A DNA stretch of 64,000 nt. It comes from Chloroflexota bacterium. GTDB taxonomy: Bacteria > Chloroflexota > UBA11872 > VXOZ01. The position numbers and the translations under genes were made by a program. This document shows, in pieces, positions 10,587 to 19,151 of the stretch (positions are counted from its first letter, which is position 1; every line of letters begins with the position of its first letter). The stretch spans positions 62,001-126,000 of the forward strand of contig JAPPLM010000043.1 in assembly GCA_028874195.1 (NCBI GenBank), given 5' to 3'. A model generated the notes under the pieces. The model had not been told where the DNA came from. It worked only from the letters and a program-made list of their open reading frames with translations, and searched no databases.

Positions 10587-10721
10587 CGACGGCCCCTTAG
10601 TCCAGATTCACAACAGTGACACCCTACGACTCAAGCATTGCAAAACTCGCCATGATTGTGCGGAAATGCCCGGCCCTTGACGCTCTGCGCCCGATATAGC
10701 TCAATTTCCTTGTCTGCCGCT

Positions 10722-11510
10722 TTACAAACCGGCAACAAAACCACCGCCGACATCGATCGTGGAGCCGGTAACAAAGCTGGCCATGTCGCTGGCGAGATAC
10801 ACCATTAGATCCGCGGCCTCACCCGGATCGCCCCAGCGACCCAGCACATTGGCGTGCTCCGCCAACTTAACCGCCTCGTCAAAGGGTATGTCCATCTCTT
10901 CGGCGACGCGTCGTGAACCGCCGAGGCCCAGCTCAGTTCGAATGGGCCCTGGTGCGATGCAGTTGCTGCGGATGTTGTCAACGCCAAATTCCAGCGCAAT
11001 GGACTTGCTCATGCCGATCATGGCCATTTTCGAGGTCGTATAGGGCGCCCAACCCGCCACCGGGCGAGTCGCATTCAAAGACGCATTGTTGACTATGGCA
11101 CCGCCGCCCTGCTTCCTCATGTGCGGGATGACGGCCTGGCAAAAGTACCATGCCCCTTTGAAGTTGACCGCGATGTTGCGATCCAGCATGTCTTCGCTGC
11201 ATTCGAGGAAAGGCCCGTTGTCAGTTGCGATGCCGGCGTTGTTGATCAGCACATCGATGCGGCCAAACGCATCAATCGCTTGATCAACAACCTGCTGAAC
11301 CTGCCCCCGAATGCTGATGTCAGCCTGAACCCAGATCGCCCGGCGCCCCAACGCCTCGATCTTCTCCACAAGCTGGCCCAGCTTGTCGGTGGTGTAGTCA
11401 CAGACAACCAGGTCGGCGCCCTGCTCGGCGCACTTGATGGCGGCAGACCACCCCATGCCGATCTCGCTGTTGCAACCGGAAATAATGACCACCTTGTTTT
11501 CCAAAAGCAC
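10722..11510 (-). CDS. short-chain dehydrogenase/reductase
   Basis: A classical SDR of 262 residues. I chose the GTG at 11510 because AGGAGG stands six bases upstream and the protein then begins directly with the first strand (LLENKVVIISG); the frame stays open to an ATG at 11585, which would add an unlikely leader. Cofactor motif GCNSEIGMG, NNAG motif, catalytic serine block and YTTSK are all present, so it should be active with NAD(P)H. The C-terminus ends in the usual GGxDVGGG-type loop. The alcohol or ketone substrate is unknown. Confidence 0.88.
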   Translation of the reverse strand: MLLENKVVIISGCNSEIGMGWSAAIKCAEQGADLVVCDYTTDKLGQLVEKIEALGRRAIWVQADISIRGQVQQVVDQAIDAFGRIDVLINNAGIATDNGPFLECSEDMLDRNIAVNFKGAWYFCQAVIPHMRKQGGGAIVNNASLNATRPVAGWAPYTTSKMAMIGMSKSIALEFGVDNIRSNCIAPGPIRTELGLGGSRRVAEEMDIPFDEAVKLAEHANVLGRWGDPGEAADLMVYLASDMASFVTGSTIDVGGGFVAGL

Positions 11511-11604
11511 TGCTGCCTCCTGCTGAGTTAAAACCGTTCCGCTTCGTGCTCCAACTGTAGCATTCCGGCGGGAAAATTCAGCCATGCAGCTTGGTCACTG
11601 TGCT

Positions 11605-12289
11605 CTAGTCCAGAATGCGACCCTCTACGAGGTCGTCCCCAAAGATCGCTCGAGCAAAAGGTTCAAGATTGGGACCACGTCTCAGGTGATGACCACCGTC
11701 AACACTCATGACCACACCCGTTATCCAAGAGGATTCTGGTCCACAAAGAAACCTCACAGCCTGACTGATGTCCTCTACCGTACCGTGCCTGCTGATGGGC
11801 ATGCACTCAAGGTAGTCATTGTAAATCTCCTTAGTGGCGAAGAGGCCTGACTCCGGCGATAGACGATATGGTACAGATCGCCCCGCCGCCTGATTTTGCC
11901 ATCCAGCGCGCTGAGTGCTTGATGGTGTAGAAGGTCCCGCTGAGATTTGTCTGCATGACCTGATCCCAACTCTCTGATTCCATGGCCATGATCGGCGCTG
12001 AGATCCCCATTCCAGCATTAGCAACAGCGATGTCCAAGACGCCGCCTCGTGCTGCAGCTTGCGCAGCAGCCTCAACATCACTTTCTTTACCGGCATCGCC
12101 CACAAACACTTCGATATCACCGGCACCTTCAATTGCGGCCAGTTCATCCTTCGCTTGCTCAAGGCGCTCCGCTGTCCGCCCCATAATCAATACGTTAGCG
12201 CCATCTGCCGCAAATGACTTAGCGCAACCCAGGCCAATGCCAGCACTGCCACCGGTAACCATTGCATTCTTGTTTTCAAGCTTGAGCAT
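11605..12289 (-). pseudogene. SDR pseudogene with internal deletion and frameshift
   Basis: The 5' part (12289 to about 11850) encodes a normal SDR start with GGSAGIG, NAG and the serine block TISSIAGVRPLRH, then hits TAA at 11831. A second frame resumes SDR sequence at GLFATKEIYND and continues through ISRHGTVEDISQAVRFL to a stop at 11605. The segment between, which should hold the YxxxK catalytic motif (roughly 55-60 residues), is missing. The join lies in a GGCCTCTTCGCCA stretch that fits both flanks. The product cannot be an active dehydrogenase. Confidence 0.8.
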
Positions 12290-12378
12290 AACCGCTGCTC
12301 CTTTGAAGCATGTTGAGAGGTAAGTATTCGTTTATTCTAGGCGCAATCGAACTTTGGAACCTTTAAGGGACTTAACAA

Positions 12379-13188
12379 ATGCTGGATTTTGCAGGTAAAC
12401 GTATTGTCATCACCGGCGCGTACTCCGGTATTGGGGCCGCACTGGTCGAGCTGCTCAAACAATCGGGCGCTGATCAGATTGTTGTCCTGGACATTAAAGA
12501 GCCTGAAACAGAGGTGGATGAGTTCATCGAAACCGACATGGGTAATCCGGTCTCGATTGACGGCGCGGTAGCAAGGATCAACGCCGACAGCAGTCGCCCT
12601 GTGGACCTGTTGATAAACAACGCAGGCGTGGCGGCAACACAACCGGCACAGACGGTAATGCGTGTCAACATCCTTGGGCTCAAGCGTCTGACTGAAAGAC
12701 TCCTGCCCAGCATGCGGGCAGGTGGTGCCATCGTGAACACCGCGTCGATCGCCGGCAATCGCTGGCCAGAGCGTCTGGCCGAAATCAACACTCTGCTGGG
12801 CATCGATAGCTGGGATGAAGGCGTCGCATGGGTGGCGGACCATGCAGACGTGGTGGCTGATGGCTACTCGTTCTCCAAGGAATGCCTGCAGGTTTACACG
12901 ATGCGTGCTGCCAAGGAAGCAACAAAACACAACTTGCGCATCAACAGCGTATGCCCTTCCCCTGTGGATACACCATTGCTTCCGGCGTTTCGTGAAACGA
13001 TGAGCGACAAGATCATTGACTGGGCAATTGAATCAGGTAACGGGCGCGTCTCCACGGCAGAGGACCAAGCCCGCGCTATCCTGTTCCTCGCTTCTGATCT
13101 GGCCGGGTACGTGAACGGTGTCAATTTGCTGGTTGACGGCGGGTTCACCGCAGCGACGCAGATGGGGCAGGTGGATCTGCCTGTTTAG
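12379..13188 (+). CDS. SDR oxidoreductase, 3-alpha-hydroxysteroid dehydrogenase-like
   Basis: A 269-residue SDR with GAYSGIG cofactor motif (about residues 13-19), LLINNAG, serine in NTASIAGN and the catalytic YSFSK. The short sequence between strands and the unusually long insert after the catalytic serine (about 25 residues rich in Trp, Glu and Asp) resemble 3-alpha-hydroxysteroid dehydrogenase / carbonyl reductases of the HsdA group. An AAGGGA ribosome site precedes the ATG. It is divergent from the SDR pseudogene with 89 bases between. Function as a hydroxysteroid or alicyclic alcohol dehydrogenase is plausible, not proven. Confidence 0.8.
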   Translation: MLDFAGKRIVITGAYSGIGAALVELLKQSGADQIVVLDIKEPETEVDEFIETDMGNPVSIDGAVARINADSSRPVDLLINNAGVAATQPAQTVMRVNILGLKRLTERLLPSMRAGGAIVNTASIAGNRWPERLAEINTLLGIDSWDEGVAWVADHADVVADGYSFSKECLQVYTMRAAKEATKHNLRINSVCPSPVDTPLLPAFRETMSDKIIDWAIESGNGRVSTAEDQARAILFLASDLAGYVNGVNLLVDGGFTAATQMGQVDLPV

Positions 13189-13234
13189 CTGTTCGATTCG
13201 CTTGCTTTAGAGGAGTTGGCCAGCGGAAGGTCCG

Positions 13235-13556
13235 CTAATGCGGATTGAACACCTCTTCGATCGTGTCGGCGTCGAGCACGTTGACCGCCCACGTCTCCAG
13301 ATCGGACGCGGACGCGTTGCCGAGACGCACGCCGACCACCGGCGGCAGGGTGCCGAACTTTTGGCGAAGCAGTCGCTCCAGGACCGTGCGCTCGCCCGCG
13401 ATGTGGCCAAGGTGCATTCCTTCCGTTCGCCCCTCTTCGCGGGCTCGCCAATTCATTCCCTTTATCATTCCGCTCTCCTCGGCATACCGCTCCTGATAGT
13501 GCCGACGCTCATTGTCGCTGAGGTCGGCGTAGACGTCTATGAAGTCGAACGTCAGT
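13235..13556 (-). pseudogene. truncated copy of the Rpn-like nuclease gene (C-terminal part)
   Basis: The leftward reading from about 13556 gives FIDVYADLSDNERRHYQER and continues through REEGRTEGMHLGHIAGER to LDADTIEEVFNPH and a stop at 13235. This parallels the last 107 residues or so of the intact protein encoded in the opposite orientation at 13657-14565, at roughly 70 percent identity by eye. The N-terminal nuclease domain is absent. The two copies form an imperfect inverted pair about 0.7 kb apart. Confidence 0.75.
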
Positions 13557-13656
13557 AGGCTAGGGCGAATATCCCACAGCTACGTAAGCCTTTGGCCATA
13601 GCGCGGAGCACGGCGCGTGGCCCATGCTACCCCCAAAATCACAACGGGGAAGCGGC

Positions 13657-14565
13657 ATGGCGGAGCCCGTCAGCCACGACCAGAACTTCAAGAACCTCAT
13701 CGTGGACTACCCGGAACAGTCGCTGGCGTTCCTAGCGCCGGATGAGGCGCCCAAGGCCGAAGACGCCGTGCGAATCGTCCCGGTGCGCGAGGAGCAGCTC
13801 AAGTCGGACCTCAGAGAGCGCTACCGGCGGCTCGACGTGCCGCTGCTTGTGGAGTGGAAGGACGGCAGACGCGAGGCGGTCCTGTTCGCCGTCGAGGAGG
13901 AGACTGACCCCCGCCGGTTCTCGCCGCTCCGGCTCATCCACTACTGCGCCGACCTCGCCGAGACGTTCAAAACCCAGCGGGTGGTGCCCGTGGTGGTGTT
14001 CCTGCGCCCCGGCGCGAGGCGCGGCCCGCTGGCGCTCGGGACGGAGCGGCGGGACTACCTGTGGTTTGACTATCTGGTCTGCGCCCTTGGCGACATGGCC
14101 GCCGAAGACTGGCTCGACAGCAACAACCTAGTGGCGCGGTTGAACCTGCCAAACATGCAGGTTCCGGCTGGCGGCAGGGTGGACGTTTACGCGAGCGCGG
14201 TTCGCGGCCTTCTGGATCTGGAACGGAACCTTAGCCGGCGCGAGAAGTACATTGAGTTCATAGACATCTATGCCGGCCTCAACGACAATGAACGTCGCAT
14301 CTACCGGGAGCGGCACCCCAAGGAGAGCAACATCATGACAGGAATGTTTCAGCGCGCCCGCGAAGAGGGTCGCACGGAAGGAATGCAGCTTGGCCGCGTT
14401 GCAGGCGAGCGCATGCTTCTGGAGCGACAGCTGCGCCGAAAGTTCGGCGCCCTGCCGTCAGTGGTGGATGCACGTCTCAGCAACGCGTCGGTGGCCGACT
14501 TGGAGGCTTGGGGGGAAAACGTGCTCGACGCCGACACGATCAATGAGGTGTTCAATCCACATTAG
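13657..14565 (+). CDS. Rpn-like PD-(D/E)XK nuclease / DUF4351 protein
   Basis: A 302-residue protein starting at an ATG after ACGGGGA. The N-terminal half has DHDQNFKNLIVDYPEQSL-like sequence and the block VPLLVEWKDGRREAVLFAVEEE, which resembles the core strands of Rpn-family recombination-promoting nucleases. The C-terminal 60 residues (RRKFGALP...LEAWGENVLDADTINEVF) match the DUF4351 domain, with an EEGR-TEGM coil before it. Such genes occur in repeated, mobile-like copies, and a truncated inverted copy lies just upstream. Whether it is active is unknown. Confidence 0.7.
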   Translation: MAEPVSHDQNFKNLIVDYPEQSLAFLAPDEAPKAEDAVRIVPVREEQLKSDLRERYRRLDVPLLVEWKDGRREAVLFAVEEETDPRRFSPLRLIHYCADLAETFKTQRVVPVVVFLRPGARRGPLALGTERRDYLWFDYLVCALGDMAAEDWLDSNNLVARLNLPNMQVPAGGRVDVYASAVRGLLDLERNLSRREKYIEFIDIYAGLNDNERRIYRERHPKESNIMTGMFQRAREEGRTEGMQLGRVAGERMLLERQLRRKFGALPSVVDARLSNASVADLEAWGENVLDADTINEVFNPH

Positions 14566-14723
14566 CTGCACCCATCCGCTTGCCATTGGGTAGCCGTGGA
14601 GAATCCAACCGGGGTCACGCCGTTCTCGCTCAGACGCCAGAGGAGTCGCGTACCGCTGTGTGGCAGCCCCCACACAAGGGGGCAATGTAGCCAGGGGGCG
14701 AAAGGGCCACGAGGAACCACGCT

Positions 14724-16586
14724 ATGTGCCGCCTGTTTTGTCTGTTAGTCATCAGCCTAGGACTGCTGGCTTGCACCAACGATGAGCCCGCCACCTTGCA
14801 GTCCACAGACGACTTTCAGGCTACAAGCAGCGACTTCGGCCCGCGCGAGGAAATGCCAGGCGCACCGCTCTACGCACAACATTGCGCCCATTGTCACAAC
14901 GGCTCAGTGCCAAAGGCACCGCACTTCACCTGGCTTGAGTTGATGACGCCGAAAACCTTCATGTCGTCCATGAACGAAGGCATCATGGCGCCGCAAGCCG
15001 CGCACCTCTCCGATGAACAAAAACGACACATCACTGAGTATGTGACCCGAACCCCTGCCGATCAGGATCTGGCGACCGCGATCCCTTGGTGTGAATCACG
15101 AGACCTTGGCGACACACCCCCCGAGTTGATCGGTTGGGGGCATGACACTAATCGGTCCACACCCGTCAGCCAAGGCGGCATCCCCAAGGACCAAGTTGAA
15201 GGCCTTACCCTCAAATGGAGTTTCACCTATCCCGGCGCCTTGCGGACACGTTCCCAGCCTTCGGTCGGCTGGGATACTTTGTTTACGGGTTCTCAGGACG
15301 GGACGGTTTACGCATTCGATCTAAACACCGGCTGCGTTAAATGGACCTTCCAAGCAGCAGCCGAAGTCCGCACCGGCATTGTGCTGACACCAAGCGGTAT
15401 GGCGTTCTTTGGTGACATTCTCGCGAAGGTTTATGCGCTAAACGCCAAGACCGGTGAACTGGTCTGGCAGGAAAAGGCAGACGACCACCCCAGTGCCACC
15501 CTCACCGGCACCCCGGCTTATCATGAAGGGCGGCTGTACGTTCCCGTCTCTTCACTGGAAGTGGTCCCTGCAGCAGACCCTGGTTATGCATGCTGTACGT
15601 TCCGCGGCAGCGTCCTCGCACTGCAAGCCGATTCAGGGGAAGAGGTTTGGCGGCACTACACAATTCCTTCCGCACCCAAGGAAATCGGTCGCACGTCTGC
15701 GGGCACCGCCAAGTTCGCCCCCTCCGGCGCTCCCGTCTGGAGCAGCCCAACCATCGATGTTCGCCGCAACCTCTTGTACGTTGGTACCGGTGAGAACTAC
15801 TCCTCCCCTGCGGATGAGCATAGCGATGCCATTCTGGCCATCGATCTCGACACGGGGGAGCGCGCTTGGCAGCGACAAAGCACCGCTGGAGATGCGTGGA
15901 ACGTCGCCTGCATGATGGCCGACAACCCAAACTGCCCTGAGGAAGACGGCCCGGACTTCGATCACGGCTCGAGCATACTGCTGGCACAAGTTAAAAGCGG
16001 CAAAGAAGTGCTCGCCGCTGGACACAAGGACGGCACCGTCTTCATCCTAGACCCCAACAACAAAGGGGCCTTGCTGTGGACCGAAAGATTGGGGCGCGGC
16101 AGCATCCAGGGCGGCGTACACTTCGGCATGGCCGCGTCGGGGGATGCCGTCTATGTGCCGATCAACGACATGAACGACACCCGCAACGGGGATTTTCTCG
16201 ATCCTGAACTTGCACGGCCTGGCGTCTCCACCATCGACCTCGATGAACAAACCGTCATTTGGCAACACGTACAGCAGGATCGGTGCGGCGACGACCGCCC
16301 TTTTTGTGATCCAGGTGTTTCCGCACCCTTATCCGTCTCGGATGGCGTGATCTATGCCGGTCACTTAGATGGGTACCTGCAGGCGTACGATGCTGAATCG
16401 GGTGAAGTCCTTTGGTCCTATGACACCACCCAAGAACATGAGGGTACAAACGGATTGATCGGCCGAGGTGGCGGCATGAGTGGAGCAGGTCCCACCGTGG
16501 CCGCAGGTCATCTCATCGTCAATTCCGGTTACGGACTCTACTTCCACGAACCCGGCAACCTCCTCCTGGTCTTTGCACCGCAATAG
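14724..16586 (+). CDS. PQQ-dependent alcohol dehydrogenase with cytochrome c domain (polyvinyl-alcohol dehydrogenase type), lipoprotein
   Basis: A 620-residue exported quinohaemoprotein. The first 17 residues form a lipoprotein signal ending in GLLAC, so the mature protein is probably anchored in a membrane by a lipidated cysteine. A haem c site CAHCH lies near residues 54-58. The rest is a PQQ beta-propeller with repeated YAFDLNTG, YALNAKTG and LALQADSGEEVW units, and adjacent cysteines (ACC) as in PQQ dehydrogenases. An N-terminal haem domain before the propeller is the arrangement of polyvinyl-alcohol dehydrogenase. It would oxidise an alcohol in the periplasm and pass electrons to cytochrome c. 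The acyl-CoA ligase follows after 39 bases. Confidence 0.85.
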   Translation: MCRLFCLLVISLGLLACTNDEPATLQSTDDFQATSSDFGPREEMPGAPLYAQHCAHCHNGSVPKAPHFTWLELMTPKTFMSSMNEGIMAPQAAHLSDEQKRHITEYVTRTPADQDLATAIPWCESRDLGDTPPELIGWGHDTNRSTPVSQGGIPKDQVEGLTLKWSFTYPGALRTRSQPSVGWDTLFTGSQDGTVYAFDLNTGCVKWTFQAAAEVRTGIVLTPSGMAFFGDILAKVYALNAKTGELVWQEKADDHPSATLTGTPAYHEGRLYVPVSSLEVVPAADPGYACCTFRGSVLALQADSGEEVWRHYTIPSAPKEIGRTSAGTAKFAPSGAPVWSSPTIDVRRNLLYVGTGENYSSPADEHSDAILAIDLDTGERAWQRQSTAGDAWNVACMMADNPNCPEEDGPDFDHGSSILLAQVKSGKEVLAAGHKDGTVFILDPNNKGALLWTERLGRGSIQGGVHFGMAASGDAVYVPINDMNDTRNGDFLDPELARPGVSTIDLDEQTVIWQHVQQDRCGDDRPFCDPGVSAPLSVSDGVIYAGHLDGYLQAYDAESGEVLWSYDTTQEHEGTNGLIGRGGGMSGAGPTVAAGHLIVNSGYGLYFHEPGNLLLVFAPQ

Positions 16587-16625
16587 GAGGAAACAGGTGA
16601 TCGCCAGTTAAGTGAGAGGTCTGTT

Positions 16626-18206
16626 TTGAACATTCCCGATTTGAACTTTGGCGATCTGTTCGAGGCGCTTGCACAAACCATCCCGCAGCGAACGGCGATC
16701 ATTTACGGCGATGCCGAGTTGACATGGCGAGAACTCGACGAGCGCTCCAATCGCCTGGCCAGGAAGCTGATGGAGGCCGGGCTTCGGCCCGGTAGCAAAG
16801 TTGCATTTTATCTACGGAACAGCCCTGCTTATCTTGAGCTGTTCGTCGCCTGCTCGAAGGCACGTCTGACCCATGCCAATGTCAACTACCTCTACGTCGA
16901 CAATGAACTTTTCCATGTGCTCGACAATTCGGATGCCGAAGCTGTCGTTTATGACGCTGAGTTCGGCGGGCATGTTGAAACCCTGGCGCCCCGTTTGCCC
17001 AAGGTCCGGCTCTATCTCGCAGTCGGTGACGAGGCCACAGGCAAGCCTGCCGAGAGCTTTGAGAAGGCCTGTGCTGAAGGAGATGCGGCGCCGCTCGGGA
17101 TAGAGCGGTCCGGGGATGATCTCTACTTTATGTACACCGGCGGTACAACCGGCTATCCCAAGGCAGTCATGTGGCCGCACAAGCACAGGATTGCCGTGAT
17201 CGGCATGGCAAGAGGGGACGATGCGGCAAGGCATGCTGAAGCCGTCGCGGCAAGCCCAGTCTCTGTTCTGCTGCCCGCGTGCCCGCTCATGCACTCAACC
17301 GGATTCACCACCGCGGTCGCCAGCCTCCTGAGCGGCGGCACCACGGTCCTGCTGCCCACCAAGTCATTCGACGCCGAGGTTTGCCTGCGGGCCATCGACG
17401 ACCACAAAGTGCAGACTGTTGCAATCGTCGGCGACGCATTTTCAGTGCCTATTCTGGAGCACTTGACCGATCGAAGCGCGGATTACGATCTTTCTTCCGT
17501 CAGGGTGATCACTTCGGCTGGGGCCATGTGGAGCGCTGAACGCAAGCAACAACTCATGGCGCACTTTCCCAACGCGTCGATGAACGATTCGCTGGGGTCC
17601 AGCGAAGGCTCCAGGCTCGGATCAAGATCATCCAAGAACGGCGATGAGGTTGAAACCGCGCGCTTTCAGCTCGGCCCTCACGCCAAGGTGTTCACGGAAG
17701 ACTTCCGAGAAGTGGAACCGGGCTCCGGTGAGGCTGGGCTGATTGCCACGGCGGGCCCAATACCGCTTGGCTACTACAAGGATGATGAAGGCACAGCAAA
17801 GACCTTCCCTACCATCAATGGCGTCAGGTACTCCATAGCCGGCGACTGGTGTCGAGTCGAGAGTGACGGCAGCATTACCCTGTTGGGCCGGGGCAACAAC
17901 TGCATCAACTCCGGTGGTGAGAAAATCTATCCGGAGGAAGTCGAGGAAGCGCTGAAACTGCACCCACTGATTCATGATGTCGCGGTGATCGGCATCCCCG
18001 ATGAACGTTGGGGGCAGGCCGTCGCGGCCGTGGTGAACTCGGAAAAGCACCGGAGCCTAGCCATGCAAGACGTCCGATCACACTTGAGCGGCAAGCTGGC
18101 TAGGTACAAGCACCCGAAACGGATCGAATTCGTAGATGGTGGTTTTCGCCACGCAAACGGAAAGGTCAACTACCGGCTTGTCAGAAAGCTCATGGGCGTG
18201 GAGTGA
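16626..18206 (+). CDS. acyl-CoA synthetase (AMP-forming)
   Basis: A 526-residue adenylate-forming ligase. It contains the phosphate-binding loop YTGGTTGYPKAVMW near residues 170-183, the C-terminal hinge region GRGNNCINSGGEKIYPEEVE, and the catalytic lysine block ANGKVNYRLVRK near the end. It activates a carboxylic acid to an acyl-CoA through an acyl-AMP. The start is a TTG at 16626 with GAGAGG upstream; there is no ATG nearby that keeps the first strand. It follows the PQQ dehydrogenase, so it may activate the acid derived from that alcohol. Its 3' end overlaps the convergent selenoprotein gene by 37 bases. Confidence 0.9.
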   Translation: MNIPDLNFGDLFEALAQTIPQRTAIIYGDAELTWRELDERSNRLARKLMEAGLRPGSKVAFYLRNSPAYLELFVACSKARLTHANVNYLYVDNELFHVLDNSDAEAVVYDAEFGGHVETLAPRLPKVRLYLAVGDEATGKPAESFEKACAEGDAAPLGIERSGDDLYFMYTGGTTGYPKAVMWPHKHRIAVIGMARGDDAARHAEAVAASPVSVLLPACPLMHSTGFTTAVASLLSGGTTVLLPTKSFDAEVCLRAIDDHKVQTVAIVGDAFSVPILEHLTDRSADYDLSSVRVITSAGAMWSAERKQQLMAHFPNASMNDSLGSSEGSRLGSRSSKNGDEVETARFQLGPHAKVFTEDFREVEPGSGEAGLIATAGPIPLGYYKDDEGTAKTFPTINGVRYSIAGDWCRVESDGSITLLGRGNNCINSGGEKIYPEEVEEALKLHPLIHDVAVIGIPDERWGQAVAAVVNSEKHRSLAMQDVRSHLSGKLARYKHPKRIEFVDGGFRHANGKVNYRLVRKLMGVE

Positions 18207-19075
18207 GCCGGAGCTTGCGTTCCCGCCGCTCGCTTGCGCCGCAGCGCCCGACGTTCGTCGCCTTGCCGGCGCAAGACGTCTAGGTCGGCTTCGCGGATGG
18301 CCATGTAGTTGTCCCGCCAGCTTTCGTCCCCGCCCCAACGGTAGGGCAGGCGCGCCGTGGTGCGCGGGCCGGCGGCCGTCTCAAACAAAGCCATCGCGGA
18401 CGCCACCACCTGTCTCTGCATGACGCCATCCCAAGGCCGGCCGCAGGGGTTGCCGAGCGGGAAGTCCGCAAAGGCGAAGCGCGGCACCCCGCAGTGCTCC
18501 ACGATGTCGAGGGCGGAGCCGAGCACCACGGTGGCGATGCCGTCCGCCTCCAGGCCGCGCGCGACCAGACTCACGGTCTGGTGGCAGACCGGTCATAGCG
18601 GTACCAGCAAGGCGATGTCTGCGCCATCCTCCCGGCAGCGGCGGAGAATCTCCGGGGCGTCCTCAGTGCGGGTGCGGCGCTGGCTGTATTCCGTGGGCAC
18701 GCAGTGGAACCGCTTGGCGAGCGCGCCCAATCGGCCCTCGTCCACCATCGCCCGCAACGGCGCAAGGGGCAGGAAGGTCTCGCGGTCATCAAGATGGGTG
18801 GCTTTCTTGTCCCAGGCCAAGTCATTGGCGAACAGCGGCGGCGCTGCCGCCGTGGCAGCGGAGGCAACGGCCCGGGGGTCCGTGGCTCGGCGGTCGTGGA
18901 GGGCCGAGGTGGTGATGATGGCAAGGGTCGATTCCGCCAGCGGCTTGGCCGACTTGGTGAAGGGAACTTCATCAAAGTGCGCCCACACATAGGGCTTGGC
19001 ATAGCCTTGGGCCTCGTAGTAGCGCTTGGTGCGCGCCATGTAGGCGACCGGCGGATGGGCAGTGGCAGTTGACAT
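18170..19075 (-). CDS. predicted selenoprotein, glycine/betaine reductase component B (GrdB)-like family
   Basis: One continuous frame of 301 codons from ATG at 19075 to TAG at 18170, interrupted only by a TGA at 18593-18595. Sequence on both sides fits one family: before it REDGADIALLVPL, after it PVCHQTVSLVARGLEADG, then FADFPLGNPCGRPWD. Read as selenocysteine, residue 161 gives U-P-V-C-H-Q, a redox UxxC motif; relatives with C-P-V-C-H-Q at this place are known in Proteobacteria. A hairpin 17 bases after the UGA has SECIS features (separate entry). Related GrdB proteins act in reductive cleavage of amines in anaerobes; the job of this aerobic branch is not established. The upstream frame remains open, but the protein family starts near MARTKRYYEAQGY, so this start is preferred. 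Confidence 0.8.
18565..18581 (-). promoter_or_regulatory. candidate bacterial SECIS hairpin after in-frame UGA
   Basis: Immediately after the UGA (18593-18595) the RNA can form CCAGAC-CGUGA-GUCUGG, a perfect 6-bp stem with a 5-base loop. The loop begins 17 bases after the UGA and has G at its second position, which agrees with the published bacterial SECIS pattern (short apical loop 16-37 bases after UGA with G among its first two bases). A competing 7-bp hairpin, CGGUCUG-CCAC-CAGACCG at 18574-18591, overlaps it. Confidence 0.6.
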
Positions 19076-19151
19076 GGACGATTCGAGCCTTGTGTATTGA
19101 GGGCTGAGCGCCGATGGTACACGATTGCCCGTTGTTCGAGACGCACTCCTG

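Noticed and set aside
18593-18595. TGA considered as a simple nonsense mutation or sequencing error
   Set aside because: Frame and family sequence continue unbroken for 141 codons after it, and a SECIS-like hairpin follows at the right distance, so recoding is more likely.
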